20,289 nt of DNA. Origin: Burkholderia sp. GTDB lineage: Bacteria; Pseudomonadota; Gammaproteobacteria; Burkholderiales; Burkholderiaceae. The translations under genes and the position numbers were made by a program. This document shows positions 1 to 8,682 of this stretch, in pieces (the stretch's first letter is position 1; every line of letters begins with the position of its first letter). The stretch covers positions 1 through 20,289 of the forward strand of contig JAQGMD010000348.1 of assembly GCA_028292565.1 (NCBI GenBank). The letters are read 5' to 3'. Under the pieces are notes generated by a model. It worked only from the letters and a program-made list of their open reading frames with translations. It was not told where the DNA came from and did not search any database.

Positions 1-26
1 CAGACGTTTTCATCAGCGCGAGCGGA

Positions 27-1622
27 CTAATGCACCACGACCCGGTTCCGCCCCGTGTTCTTGGCCGCATAAAGCGCCTGGTCCGCACGTTTGATCATGT
101 CTTCGACGAGAAAGTCGGAAGCCCGGAATTGCGCAATCCCGCAGCTGATGGTCACGTGGACCGTCGCATCGGTCATGGCGATCGGTTGCAGCATTGCGCC
201 CAGCCGCAGGCGCTCCGCCACTTCATGCGCCGCGCATTCATCCGTGTCCGGTAGCGCAATGATGAATTCTTCGCCGCCGAATCGCGAGAATACATCCGCC
301 GTCCTCAGCGCTTCGCGGCACGTGGATGAGAGGATCTGAAGCACCTCGTCGCCGACCGGATGCCCGTAGGTGTCATTGATGTGCTTGAAGTTGTCCACAT
401 CGATCATGATGACGGAAAGCGGCGTGCCATGCCGCCGAGCCGCGCTCATCAGCTTGACTAGCGACTCGTAGAAAAAGCGCCGCGTGTAGGCTCCGGTCAG
501 GTGGTCGGTGATCGATATCCGCAGCAGTGTGCCACTGATGGCCTGCAGTTCACGGTTCTTCAATTCAAGCTGACGGTTGGCGCCTTCCAGCTCCAGGCGA
601 GACCGTTCCCGCTCCTTGATGCGACCGGCCGCCAGCCGCAAGTGGACGATCAGCAGCAGCGCGAATGCGAACGCGCCTGCCGTTCCCGTCGCGGTCCGCA
701 TGGCCCAGGCCTCGTTTGCCTTCATCGGGGTATACAAATCGATGGTCCAGTCCGCGTCAGGCAGCCTTCTGCTTTTGACCAGGTATGACTCTCCTTCCTG
801 TCCGTGCTGGTAATCGATCGGCTCCGCGATCTTCACGATGCGTGCGTCCGGCGCCAGTGTCTTGACCGTCGCCATGGGCAGCAGCTCCTTCAGGACGCCC
901 TCGTACTGGCGGGTGCGTATCAGCTTTTCCATCACGTCCTCGTGCAGGGACCTGGTGGGCTGGTATTTCCAATCCTTGCGCGAGCTGAGAAAGATGACGC
1001 CGTTGCTATCGCTCACCGTGATTTCGCCGTTGCTCCTATCCCATTCTTCGTCGAGGTTGGTCAGGTCCACCTTGACCACCGCGACGCCAAGCACGGCTGA
1101 ACCGTGCGTAATCTTGTGCGAAATGTAGTACCCGGGTGCGAAAGTAACCATGCCCATGCCATAAAACCGGCCCGTGCCGGTGTTCATCGCATCGAGGAAA
1201 TACGGGCGGAAAGAAAAGTTGTTGCCGACGAAGGACTGCGATTCTTTCGAGTTGCTGGCTGCAATGGTCAAGCCGCTATCATCGGTGATATAAACCACCG
1301 CGGTTTGTGCCGCTGTATTTAGGGTTTTAAGCAATGTATTTGCTTTTGCCAGCCGCTGCGGGTCGTCCTTGTTCAGCAATACCTCGATGACGACCGGGTG
1401 ATGGGCCACCACGCTGGGCAGGTAGCTGTACTTATCGGTAGGCGCAAAGAGGGCCGTGCGAAAGCTGTCCAGGCGCCGCTCCGCATCGTGATGGATGCGC
1501 TCTATGCCGTGACGGCTGCTGAACCAGAACGATGAAGATCCCGCCGCCACAACAGCCGCCATAAAAACGACGACATTGCGGACGCGTTTCGCAGATTTCA
1601 ACAACATGAAGCTAGCTTGCAT
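27..1622 (-). CDS. Membrane diguanylate cyclase with dCache-like sensor domain (GGDEF)
   Basis: Predicted to make cyclic di-GMP from two GTP at the inner membrane. The 531-residue protein has an N-terminal membrane segment (about residues 14-34), then a periplasmic region of roughly 270 residues resembling the double-Cache sensors of DctB-type proteins (motifs YITDDSGLTIAAS and FSFRPYFLDAMNTGTGRFYG). A second membrane segment near 310-330 and a short coiled coil lead into a C-terminal GGDEF domain. The active-site motif is GGEEF at 449-453, and an RxxD inhibitory site (RTAD, 440-443) lies exactly five residues upstream, so both catalysis and product feedback look intact. The ATG is 9 bp after the stop of the upstream histidine kinase, with a weak GAAAGAG ribosome site, so it is almost certainly the last gene of that operon. 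A start at Met6 is also possible. The ligand is unknown; dCache domains often bind small organic acids or amino acids. Confidence 0.93.
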   Translation of the reverse strand: MQASFMLLKSAKRVRNVVVFMAAVVAAGSSSFWFSSRHGIERIHHDAERRLDSFRTALFAPTDKYSYLPSVVAHHPVVIEVLLNKDDPQRLAKANTLLKTLNTAAQTAVVYITDDSGLTIAASNSKESQSFVGNNFSFRPYFLDAMNTGTGRFYGMGMVTFAPGYYISHKITHGSAVLGVAVVKVDLTNLDEEWDRSNGEITVSDSNGVIFLSSRKDWKYQPTRSLHEDVMEKLIRTRQYEGVLKELLPMATVKTLAPDARIVKIAEPIDYQHGQEGESYLVKSRRLPDADWTIDLYTPMKANEAWAMRTATGTAGAFAFALLLIVHLRLAAGRIKERERSRLELEGANRQLELKNRELQAISGTLLRISITDHLTGAYTRRFFYESLVKLMSAARRHGTPLSVIMIDVDNFKHINDTYGHPVGDEVLQILSSTCREALRTADVFSRFGGEEFIIALPDTDECAAHEVAERLRLGAMLQPIAMTDATVHVTISCGIAQFRASDFLVEDMIKRADQALYAAKNTGRNRVVVH

Positions 1623-1631
1623 GTCGCTCTT

Positions 1632-4600
1632 TCAGGCAGCTGATGCCAAAAGTTCGCGCGCTTCTTCAAATTCGAATTGCCGGATATGGTCCGACAACCG
1701 GTCCAGCGTTACTTCGTCCAGCAACTGCCGCAAATCGGGTTTGACGCTGTCGAAGTACGCGAGCGACCTGCCGCTGAAAGCGTCCAGCAGTGTGTCGAGT
1801 TCCGCGAGCGCCGCTGTGGCAGCCTCGACAGACACATCTGCCGCAGCAACCGGCGCCGGGGCAGGGTGGGAATTCGAACCGAAATGATGGTCAAGGCCGG
1901 ATACAACGCGCGAGAGCGGTTGCTCCAGCGCTCGCAGATGCCGCGCCAGTTCCGGATCCGCAAGATTGGCGTCCGCTGTCTGTTCGAGGTGGAGTTCCAG
2001 CGTCTCCGCCGCCTGCTGGACCTCCCGGGCGCCGATGCTGCCCGCGACACCGCGCAAGGTATGCACGCGCCGAACGGCGTCCAGATAGCGGCCGCTTGCG
2101 ATCGCCTGGCTCACGTCCTCCACCGCGAGTCGCTGCGAGCCGCGGAAGCGATCGAGCAATGTGGAATACAAGCGGGAATTGCCGGCGACCTGTGACAGCC
2201 CGGTCTGGCTGTCGATGCCGGGCAGCGCGGGAAGCGCATGCGATTGCTGCTCGCCGGCGGACGGTGCGTGTTGAACGCGATCATCAGTGGTTGCGGACGT
2301 CATCCAGCGCGCCAGCGTGTCGTATAACTGCTCCGGGTTGATCGGCTTCGTCACATAGTCCTGCATGCCTTCGTCCAGGCAGCGTTCACGGACGTTCGCC
2401 AGGGCGTGTGCTGTCATTGCGATGATCGGCAAATGCTCGAACCGCGCTTCCTGACGCATGGCGATGGTGGCCTCGTGTCCATCCATGTCCGGCATTTCCA
2501 GGTCCATCAGGACCATGCTGTATTCATGCGGTCCGGCGGCCTGCAGTTTCGTCAGCGCTTCGCGTCCGGTGTTGGCGATATCGACACTGATGCCGGCCTG
2601 GTTGAGCAGCTCCACCGCAATTTGCTGATTGATGTCATTGTCTTCCGCGAGAAGGATACGCGCGCCGGGGAATTGGCGCGATTGCGTGTTGGCCGATGAC
2701 AATGCCGCAGTACGCGGCGCAAATACCGACACCAGCGTGTTGATCAGCAAGGACTCGGTGATCGGCTTGATCAGGAAACCGTCGGCGCCGGCCGCAACCG
2801 CCTCGTCCTGGGTCTCCTCGCGGCCGAAGGCGGTCGCGACCACGACGCACGGCCGGGCAGTTAACGTCGCGTCGGCCCTGATGCGCCGGGTCAGTTCTAT
2901 GCCATCCATGCCGGGCATGCGCCAGTCCGTCAACACCAGCTGGTATGGCTCGCACGCAGCATCGGCACGCTGCACAGCGGCCAGCGCGTCGGCACCATCA
3001 ATGGCGGCATCCACGCGCAACGGCAAAGCGGCCAGTGCCTCCACCAGGATGGTACGGGCGACGGAGCTGTCGTCGACGACCAGGATGCGCGCGCCGTTGA
3101 GAGCGGCGGGGAGCACGGCGGGCAACTGCGGTTGTGTTGCGAGCGGGAGAACCACGGTGAAGCAAAAAGTCGACCCCGCGCCAGGCTGCGTCTCTACCTG
3201 GATGGTTCCGCCCATCAGTTCCACCAATCGCTGCGAAATCGACAGACCCAGTCCGGTGCCGCCATATTTGCGCGTGGTGGAGCCGTCCGCCTGCGAAAAC
3301 GGTTGGAACAGCTTATCGACTTGTTCGCGAGTGATGCCAATGCCCGTGTCGCGGACCGAGAACTTCAAGCGGACCAGATCGTCCTGCTTCTCCACCACCG
3401 TGCAAGAGACTTCGATTTCCCCGATAGAGGTGAACTTGATCGCATTGTTGACCAGGTTGATCAGCACCTGCCCGAGGCGCAACGGGTCGCCGACCAGATG
3501 ACGCGGCACGGTGTGCGGCACATGGAACAGGTATTCCAGCCGCTTGTCGGTCGCGCCCTGGCTGGTGACGACGGCGAGGTTCGACAGCACGTCGTCGAGG
3601 GAAAACGCGATTCGTTCCACCTCGAACTTGCCCGCCTCGATCTTGGAAAAGTCGAGTATGTCATTGATGATCCCGAGCAGCGACAGCGCAGCACGCTGGA
3701 TCTTGCCTACGTAGTCGTGCTGCTTCGGATTCAAATCGGTGCGCAGTGCAAGATGCGCCATGCCGATGATGGCATTCATCGGCGTGCGTATCTCATGGCT
3801 CATGTTGGCGAGGAAATCGGACTTTATTTTTGCGGATTCTTCGGCCCTCAGGCGCGCGATCTGCAGCGCCGCTTCGTTATCCCGCAGCGCGCGGTTCATG
3901 TATTGGCTCGCCGCGTTTTGCCGGCGCTGCAAATAGATGATGGCCAGACCTACCAGGGCGATCGAGAAGAAATACACCAGGCTGTATTTGAATGACCCGA
4001 CGCTGAGCGCGAGAGGCTGGTTGACAGTGACTTCCTGGATACCGCGCACATCGCCGATCTGCCAGTCCTTTTTAAGGCTTTCCGGGTGCGAGTTGTGGCA
4101 TTTCACACAGGAGGCGCCCATCAGTACCGGCGTGATCACCCGGGCGCGCGTGTTCAGGCCCGTCGTGCTGATCTCGACTTGCGGCGTGCCGGGTTTCAAT
4201 CGCAGCGTCGCCAGGGCTTTTGTTTCGAATTCATCCAGCTCGTGCGGCGGCCTGTTCTTGAACGGGTAATCCGAAACGAAGCGGTAATTCACATTCGATT
4301 GTTTCTCCGAAACCACGGTGCCAAGCGCAAGCGAAAAAGTGGCCGGTATCGGAATCGCGCCTGGGACCTCAAGATAATTATGCAGTACCTGGACCTGTTC
4401 ATTCTGCCTGGCGAGTATGCGGCCAACGACATCGCTGCCATAAAAACCGCGTATTCCGTTGATGATGGCGTTCAGGTCGGTGGCCTGGCGTTGCAATGAC
4501 GTTTCAGTCAGGCCCTTCATGTCCAGCCATGCGGCGACAGGCAGTCCTGTCAGCAGAACCAGCAGCGTCAGGATGCCGAGAACCTCTTTCTTGCGCGGCG

Positions 4601-4643
4601 TGAAGTGAAAACGTTGGAGCAGATTGCGCAGCAGGTTTTTCAT
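1632..4643 (-). CDS. Hybrid sensor histidine kinase with haem-type (DUF3365/Tll0287-like) sensor, two receivers and Hpt
   Basis: A 1003-residue multistep phosphorelay kinase. Visible order: TM1 (about 21-40); a periplasmic DUF3365/Tll0287-like domain (about 50-210) containing CVKCH at 179-183 followed by NSHP, a c-type haem-binding motif; TM2 (about 219-238); HisKA with phospho-accepting His283 ([10 protein letters not shown]); HATPase with N box [11 protein letters not shown] (394-404), DTGIGI and GGTGLGLS; receiver 1 with Asp573 and Lys626; receiver 2 with Asp714 and Lys766; and an Hpt domain with His861 (VHTLRG). All phosphotransfer residues are present. The haem motif suggests redox or gas sensing, which is inference from the family. 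The gene sits between an HD-GYP response regulator (38 bp upstream) and a GGDEF cyclase (9 bp downstream). Its Hpt is therefore a plausible phosphate donor for the receiver of the HD-GYP protein. No strong ribosome site precedes the chosen ATG. Confidence 0.93.
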   Translation of the reverse strand: MKNLLRNLLQRFHFTPRKKEVLGILTLLVLLTGLPVAAWLDMKGLTETSLQRQATDLNAIINGIRGFYGSDVVGRILARQNEQVQVLHNYLEVPGAIPIPATFSLALGTVVSEKQSNVNYRFVSDYPFKNRPPHELDEFETKALATLRLKPGTPQVEISTTGLNTRARVITPVLMGASCVKCHNSHPESLKKDWQIGDVRGIQEVTVNQPLALSVGSFKYSLVYFFSIALVGLAIIYLQRRQNAASQYMNRALRDNEAALQIARLRAEESAKIKSDFLANMSHEIRTPMNAIIGMAHLALRTDLNPKQHDYVGKIQRAALSLLGIINDILDFSKIEAGKFEVERIAFSLDDVLSNLAVVTSQGATDKRLEYLFHVPHTVPRHLVGDPLRLGQVLINLVNNAIKFTSIGEIEVSCTVVEKQDDLVRLKFSVRDTGIGITREQVDKLFQPFSQADGSTTRKYGGTGLGLSISQRLVELMGGTIQVETQPGAGSTFCFTVVLPLATQPQLPAVLPAALNGARILVVDDSSVARTILVEALAALPLRVDAAIDGADALAAVQRADAACEPYQLVLTDWRMPGMDGIELTRRIRADATLTARPCVVVATAFGREETQDEAVAAGADGFLIKPITESLLINTLVSVFAPRTAALSSANTQSRQFPGARILLAEDNDINQQIAVELLNQAGISVDIANTGREALTKLQAAGPHEYSMVLMDLEMPDMDGHEATIAMRQEARFEHLPIIAMTAHALANVRERCLDEGMQDYVTKPINPEQLYDTLARWMTSATTDDRVQHAPSAGEQQSHALPALPGIDSQTGLSQVAGNSRLYSTLLDRFRGSQRLAVEDVSQAIASGRYLDAVRRVHTLRGVAGSIGAREVQQAAETLELHLEQTADANLADPELARHLRALEQPLSRVVSGLDHHFGSNSHPAPAPVAAADVSVEAATAALAELDTLLDAFSGRSLAYFDSVKPDLRQLLDEVTLDRLSDHIRQFEFEEARELLASAA

Positions 4644-4681
4644 AGGCCCGGTCTGATCGTTGGTAATCGAGTGCGGTACGC

Positions 4682-5773
4682 TTACGCGTCCCGGTACCGC
4701 ATCGCGATTTGCTGGAACTCTTCGGTGATCGCCAGCAGCGCGTCCACCACGTCCGGATCGAAGTGGCGGCCGCGCCCCTCGCGTACTATCTCGATCGCCT
4801 CGGCGTGGGTCATCGCACCCTTGTATACGCGTTTCGAGATGAGGGCGTCATAGACGTCGGCCACCGCCATCAGACGCGCGGACACAGGTATTTCCTCTCC
4901 GACCAATGCTTCCGGATAGCCGGTCCCATTCCACTTCTCCTGGTGCGAATAGGCGATCTCTCGCGCAAAACGCAAGAAAGCATTGCTGCTGCCGAGATGC
5001 TTCTCGACCTCTTTAATCATGTCGCGGCCGTAGACCGTGTGCAGCTTCATGATCTCGAATTCTTCCGCGGTCAATTTGCCGGGCTTGAGCAGGATATGGT
5101 CGGGTACACCCACCTTGCCGATATCGTGCAGCGCGGCCGATTTGTACAGAAGCTCGATATTCTCGTCGCTCAACTGGTCGGCAAAGCGGGGGTGTGGTTG
5201 CAGCTGACGCGCGAGCGCTGCAACGTAGTGTTGCGTGCGGCGGATATGGTCGCCGGTGTCGTTGTCGCGCATTTCGGCGAGCGATGCCATTGCCAGGATG
5301 ATCGCGTCCTGCATCTGTTCCAGTTCCCGCGTCCGTTCTTCAACCAGGTACGCCAGATACTTGTTCTGGTCCTGCAGCATTTCACGCGACGCCTTGAGCT
5401 GCAGATGAGTGGATACGCGTGCGTGCAGCGTCGCAGGATTGATCGGCTTCGAAATATAGTCGACCGCGCCTTCGCGGAACCCCCGCTGCTCGTCTTCGCT
5501 TTGGTTTTTCGACGACAGGAAGATGATCGGGATTTCCGCCGTCGCCAGGTTCGCCTTTAACTGTCGGCAGACCTGGTAGCCGTCGGGATCGGGCATCATG
5601 ACGTCGAGCAGAATCAGATCAGGCGGGGTAGGGCCCTCGGCGATGCGTAACGCGTTGCGGCCATTATTGGCCAATTTGACCTCGTAGCGGTCCTGCAGCA
5701 GTTCGTTCATCAGCATCAGGTTTTCTGGTGCGTCGTCGACGATCAATATCGTTGGTTTCGTGGTGAACTGCAT
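4682..5773 (-). CDS. Response regulator with HD-GYP c-di-GMP phosphodiesterase domain
   Basis: Predicted cytoplasmic enzyme that hydrolyses cyclic di-GMP under control of phosphorylation (RpfG-like architecture). Residue numbers here count from the longer possible start at 5782. The receiver domain (about 10-125) has acidic pocket residues in VDDAPEN, phospho-acceptor Asp60 (LILLD) and Lys112 (SKP). A coiled linker (about 130-165) connects to the HD-GYP domain. That domain has HDIGK at 219-223, a metal-site His248, His280, and the GTGYP signature at 286-290, so the catalytic set looks complete. The upstream ATG at 5782 abuts the GAGGA ribosome site with no spacing, whereas the ATG at 5773 has a 9-nt spacer, so I chose 5773 (363 residues, starting [10 protein letters not shown]). 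It is the first gene of the operon with the hybrid kinase and the diguanylate cyclase, pairing c-di-GMP breakdown with synthesis. Confidence 0.92.
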   Translation of the reverse strand: MQFTTKPTILIVDDAPENLMLMNELLQDRYEVKLANNGRNALRIAEGPTPPDLILLDVMMPDPDGYQVCRQLKANLATAEIPIIFLSSKNQSEDEQRGFREGAVDYISKPINPATLHARVSTHLQLKASREMLQDQNKYLAYLVEERTRELEQMQDAIILAMASLAEMRDNDTGDHIRRTQHYVAALARQLQPHPRFADQLSDENIELLYKSAALHDIGKVGVPDHILLKPGKLTAEEFEIMKLHTVYGRDMIKEVEKHLGSSNAFLRFAREIAYSHQEKWNGTGYPEALVGEEIPVSARLMAVADVYDALISKRVYKGAMTHAEAIEIVREGRGRHFDPDVVDALLAITEEFQQIAMRYRDA

Positions 5774-5782
5774 TAATGTCAT

Positions 5783-5787
5783 TCCTC
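5783..5787 (-). promoter_or_regulatory. Ribosome binding site deciding the start of the HD-GYP gene
   Basis: On the minus strand this reads GAGGA. It directly touches the ATG at 5782 but lies 9 nt from the in-frame ATG at 5773, which makes the shorter start more likely. Confidence 0.6.
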
Positions 5788-6107
5788 GTTTGCTACCTCG
5801 ATGTGCGACCGTTCTTCGCCCGGCAGATCATTCGCCTGGGCAGACGTTTCGCTCATAGGCGCGAATGGATAGTTCATGCGGCTGAGGACCCGCGCAGGAA
5901 GAAGTTGTCATTTGTCACTCTTCCCGTTCATGCGGTCCCCTATGTTTTCGGCGGGTCGGCCCGAAACTTTAGATCGGTATCCGTAGCCCTGACGGAACTT
6001 TTTGTGGTCTTGATTTTCTAGTATTTCCGTTTGGAAACATTGTAAGGCAAGACATGGGGGCGGCGAAATCCCATAAATATGGGAGGGTTGCCCGAGACCG
6101 GCGGGGG
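5788..6107. other. Intergenic region between c-di-GMP operon and tRNA-Arg
   Basis: About 320 bp without a convincing gene; the open frames here lack ribosome sites and family resemblance. It must contain the minus-strand promoter of the c-di-GMP operon, but I see no clear -35/-10 pair. Two small symmetric elements are present: TTTCC-gttt-GGAAA (6024-6037), and a 16-bp palindrome TCCCATA-AA-TATGGGA (6069-6084) that could be an operator or a small hairpin. Confidence 0.5.
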
Positions 6108-6137
6108 TTGCCAGATTAACTACCTATGCGGTATCAT
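6108..6137 (+). promoter_or_regulatory. Sigma-70-type promoter for tRNA-Arg
   Basis: A -35 box TTGCCA (6108-6113) and a -10 box TATCAT (6132-6137) are separated by 18 bp. Transcription would start a few bases before the mature tRNA 5' end at 6148, which fits a short tRNA leader. Confidence 0.55.
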
Positions 6138-6147
6138 CGCGGCCTTC

Positions 6148-6224
6148 GCGGCTGTAGCTCAGCTGGATAGAGTACTTGGCTACGAACCAAGGGGTCGTGG
6201 GTTCGATTCCTGCCAGCCGCACCA
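6148..6224 (+). tRNA. tRNA-Arg (anticodon ACG)
   Basis: A complete cloverleaf can be drawn. The acceptor arms GCGGCTG (6148-6154) and CAGCCGC (6214-6220) pair perfectly. The anticodon stem CTTGG/CCAAG encloses the loop CTACGAA with anticodon ACG at 6182-6184. The T arm has GTGGG-TTCGATT-CCTGC, and the discriminator A is followed by an encoded CCA (6222-6224). It decodes CGU and, once A34 is deaminated to inosine, CGC and CGA. No second copy of the 3' end was seen in the window, so there is no sign of an island integrated here. Confidence 0.97.
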
Positions 6225-6233
6225 ATCAGCAAC

Positions 6234-6270
6234 AAATCAGGGCGCTTCCTGTTCGGAAGTGCCCTGATTT
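6234..6270 (+). terminator. Hairpin terminator of the tRNA-Arg transcript
   Basis: Arms AAATCAGGGCGCTTCC (6234-6249) and GGAAGTGCCCTGATTT (6255-6270) pair over 16 positions with one G-U pair around a 5-nt loop. It starts 10 nt after the tRNA CCA end. The U tract is short (TTT then CC), so termination may be imperfect. The stem could also act as a 3' processing signal. Confidence 0.75.
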
Positions 6271-6452
6271 CCTCCTCAGTCTCGCCTTCAAAGAGCTTGT
6301 TCTTTTGCGAACTCTTGTCCAACTCCCGTTACGTAGAAAAGACGGGCACAAATTACTCTCATTGGAGTCTATGCGAGACCGATGCAAGCACCCAGCGAGC
6401 GAGACTTGCATTTGTAATCAGTCACCTTGCGAAAGCGGCAGCGAACAATACT

Positions 6453-6461
6453 TGCTATTAT
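6453..6461 (+). promoter_or_regulatory. Possible extended -10 element of the czc operon
   Basis: TGCTATTAT (extended -10 form TGnTATNAT) ends 7 nt before the GTG of the czcI-like gene. No good -35 lies 16-18 bp upstream. If used, the transcript would start at or next to the GTG and be leaderless, which would fit the lack of a ribosome site there. This is a weak prediction. Confidence 0.3.
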
Positions 6462-6468
6462 TCAGCCC

Positions 6469-6819
6469 GTGAAAAGATTGCTCCTCATTTTGTTGCTGAC
6501 GATTTTGCCGCTCCAGTATTCCTGGGCAGCGGCTGCCGTGTATTGCCAGCACGAGCAGGAGCATTCCGTGCATTTTGGCCATCATGGCCATCAGCATCAG
6601 GCCCAGGCCGAAACCAAAGACAAGTCGGATGACGGCTCGTCAATCAAGGTCCACGCAGATTGTGTCACCTGCCACGGTGGCTCAGTCGGCATCATGATGA
6701 TGCCCCTGGAATCAGGGCTCCATCAGCCTTTGGCCGTTGCGAACACGGCCAATCCCAATCTTCTTGTATCCACTTTTCCTCCCCGGCCCGAACGGCCGCA
6801 ATGGTCACTCGCCGTCTGA
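6469..6819 (+). CDS. czcI: CzcI-like small periplasmic metal-efflux regulator/accessory protein
   Basis: Starting at the GTG, this 116-residue protein begins with a typical signal peptide (MKRLLLILLLTILPLQYSWA), then a His-rich stretch (QHEQEHSVHFGHHGHQHQ), a CVTCH motif in the middle and a Pro-rich tail. Signal peptide, the AVYCQHEQ segment and His/Cys content match what I know of CzcI, the small protein at the head of czcCBA operons in Cupriavidus and relatives, thought to modulate metal-dependent induction or bind metal in the periplasm. A longer frame opens at a TTG at 6427 but adds a charged extension ahead of the signal peptide, so I reject it. No ribosome site precedes the GTG. It leads the czc operon, about 95 bp before czcC. 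Confidence 0.75.
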   Translation: MKRLLLILLLTILPLQYSWAAAAVYCQHEQEHSVHFGHHGHQHQAQAETKDKSDDGSSIKVHADCVTCHGGSVGIMMMPLESGLHQPLAVANTANPNLLVSTFPPRPERPQWSLAV

Positions 6820-6913
6820 TCCGGCGAGTCGCACACTCTTCTCTTACGCTTAGTAACGTCAGCCAGTAGCGCTCTCGCCGGATTCCCCTTGCTTTTTCAC
6901 TACGGAGAATCCA

Positions 6914-8137
6914 ATGCGAAGTTTACGTTCGCCCAGAATTTTGTCGTCAACGTTGGCGTTGGCGGCTTTGATGAGCCATGCCGTAGCATCTTTTGCCGCC
7001 CCGCACGGCTTAAGGGAAGCGGTTGAGGCCGCATGGGCCAGGCAACCCGAGACACGAGCGCTTGCTGCCCGCCAGGAAGAAATGGCTGCCAGGCGTGACG
7101 CTGCATCATCGCTGTTTCCGGCTCCGCCAAGTATCGCGCTGTCCCAGCGGACGGATCGCTACAACCAAAACGGCGGTGACCGGGAAACCGAGGCGGAAGT
7201 GTCAGTTCCGCTATGGATGCCTGGCGCAAGGTCCACGAGTCAACGACTGGCCGCCACCGAGTCGGTTCAACTCGAGATTAATAGTCTTGCATTCAGGCTG
7301 AAGATTGCCGGTGCAGTCCGCGAAGCGTACTGGCAGGCGCGATTTGCACAAAATGACCGGGACATTGCGTCGCGAAAAGCCAGCGAGGCTGCCGCGCTCA
7401 TGCAAGATGTTGAGCGGCGCTTCAAGGCTGGCGACCTGGCGCGCACCGATCTGAACCAGGCGCAAGGTGCCGAGCGTCTCGCGCGTGCCAATGTGGCCGA
7501 GGCACAAGCGCATGCCCTGCGGGCCTCAAAGGTATTTATCGCGCTGACCGGGTTGTCCCAGCTACCTGAAGCGGATGAAGAACCGGCAGGCACTGTGACC
7601 TCAAACAGTATTCATCCTCAACTGGCAGCATTGGGCATTGCGGTCGAAGTCGGGAAGGCGCGTCTTGCCCAGGTCAGCGCGGAAAGACGTGACCCGCCCG
7701 AAGTTTCACTTGGCATGCGGCGTGAACGTCCGGCATTTGGCGACGCGTATGAAAACTCGGTGCGCATCGGCATACGCATTCCTTTGGCAACCGATGCTCG
7801 CAACAGGCCCAGGGTTACAGCAGCGAACGCCGAGCTGATTGAGGCAGAAGGCAGATTGACGCTGGAACGCGACCGCGTGCAGGCGGAGATCGACACGGCC
7901 CGAGCCGAGCTGGGACACGCTCGGAGTATCGAAGCATTCGCCCAAGAGCGGTACCAGCTTGCAGCTGACACGCAGGGCCTGCATGAGAAGGCTTTCCGCC
8001 TGGGTGAACTCGGCTTGCCAACTCGCCTGCACAGCGAAAACGAACGCTTCGACGCTGAACTGGCACTCTCCCGCGCCCGACTGGAAGTGGGCCGCGCAGT
8101 TTCCCGACTTAACCAGGCATCAGGGCTTTTACCATGA
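6914..8137 (+). CDS. czcC: CzcC-like outer membrane factor (TolC family) of the metal efflux system
   Basis: The 407-residue protein begins with a signal peptide ending near SHAVASFA (about residue 25). The rest is long helical segments rich in Ala, Glu and Arg, with the repeated pattern of TolC-family outer membrane efflux proteins (for example FKAGDLARTDLNQAQGAERLARANVAEAQ). The family forms trimeric channels that take substrate from the RND pump and adaptor across the outer membrane. Length is usual for CzcC. The ATG has a GGAG ribosome site 6 nt upstream. The stop codon overlaps the next gene's start (ATGA), showing translational coupling to the rest of the czc operon. Confidence 0.92.
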   Translation: MRSLRSPRILSSTLALAALMSHAVASFAAPHGLREAVEAAWARQPETRALAARQEEMAARRDAASSLFPAPPSIALSQRTDRYNQNGGDRETEAEVSVPLWMPGARSTSQRLAATESVQLEINSLAFRLKIAGAVREAYWQARFAQNDRDIASRKASEAAALMQDVERRFKAGDLARTDLNQAQGAERLARANVAEAQAHALRASKVFIALTGLSQLPEADEEPAGTVTSNSIHPQLAALGIAVEVGKARLAQVSAERRDPPEVSLGMRRERPAFGDAYENSVRIGIRIPLATDARNRPRVTAANAELIEAEGRLTLERDRVQAEIDTARAELGHARSIEAFAQERYQLAADTQGLHEKAFRLGELGLPTRLHSENERFDAELALSRARLEVGRAVSRLNQASGLLP

Positions 8138-8682
8138 ATCGTTTCCCACTCCTTTTTGCCACGCCCCTATTGGCGCTGGCGTTCTTCTTCAATCCCGCAA
8201 TCGCGGGTCCTAGTCATGACCATGGTGTTGAAGCCCCAACCCAAGCCACAAGAACGGCTTCGCCTCGCTTCGAAGCGCACTCCGAATTATTTGAGGTAGT
8301 CGGTGTACTCGAAGGCAATGAACTCTCTGTCTTCGTCGACCGCTTTGCCGACAATGCGCCCGTCCTTAAAGCCAGGGTCGAACTGGAAAGCGGCCCGACC
8401 AAGGCGGTGGGGGAGTTCCATGAAGAGCATGGCGACTACAGCTTTGCCGCAGCCCCCTTCAAGAAACCCGGAAGTTATCCCATTACGTTAACCGTCACCG
8501 CTGGGGACCAAACCGACTTGTTGGCAGGCGACCTCGTCGTGCCGGATGAGCATGCCGGGCATGAACATGAAGACTCATCTCATCTCCTGGAACGCTTTGG
8601 ACTGGGAGCGCTTGGCTTGATAGCACTGGCCTGGGTTACACGTCGCTGGCAAAAACGCCGCAGCACCGGAGGACTGAAATAA
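8134..8682 (+). CDS. His-rich periplasmic protein with C-terminal membrane anchor, czc operon accessory
   Basis: The 182-residue protein has a signal peptide (cut near NPAIAG) and a His/Asp motif GPSHDHG directly after it. A beta-rich domain of about 100 residues follows (FEVVGVLEGNELSVFVDRFADNAPV through GDYSFAAAPFKKPGSYPITLTV). A second His-rich patch (HAGHEHEDSSH) leads to one membrane segment (about 153-171) and a basic tail (RRWQKRRS). I recall comparable regions fused to the N-terminus of some CzcB adaptors; here it is a separate gene. It overlaps czcC by 4 bp and czcB by 1 bp, so it is made with the efflux complex. A role in periplasmic metal binding or handing metal to the adaptor is inference. 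Confidence 0.8.
   Translation: MNRFPLLFATPLLALAFFFNPAIAGPSHDHGVEAPTQATRTASPRFEAHSELFEVVGVLEGNELSVFVDRFADNAPVLKARVELESGPTKAVGEFHEEHGDYSFAAAPFKKPGSYPITLTVTAGDQTDLLAGDLVVPDEHAGHEHEDSSHLLERFGLGALGLIALAWVTRRWQKRRSTGGLK

Noticed and set aside
3132..3995. Long plus-strand open frame of 287 codons
   Set aside because: It lies fully antisense to the hybrid kinase, whose domains are unmistakable, and its sequence has no recognisable domain; GC-rich codon bias keeps such frames open.
6148..6224. tRNA-Arg 3' end as an integration site for a genomic island
   Set aside because: No second copy of the tRNA 3' sequence was found elsewhere in the window, and the nearest recombinase is 7 kb away within an IS element.
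6079..6472. Small open frames across and after the tRNA gene
   Set aside because: They overlap the tRNA or its terminator and have no supporting signals.
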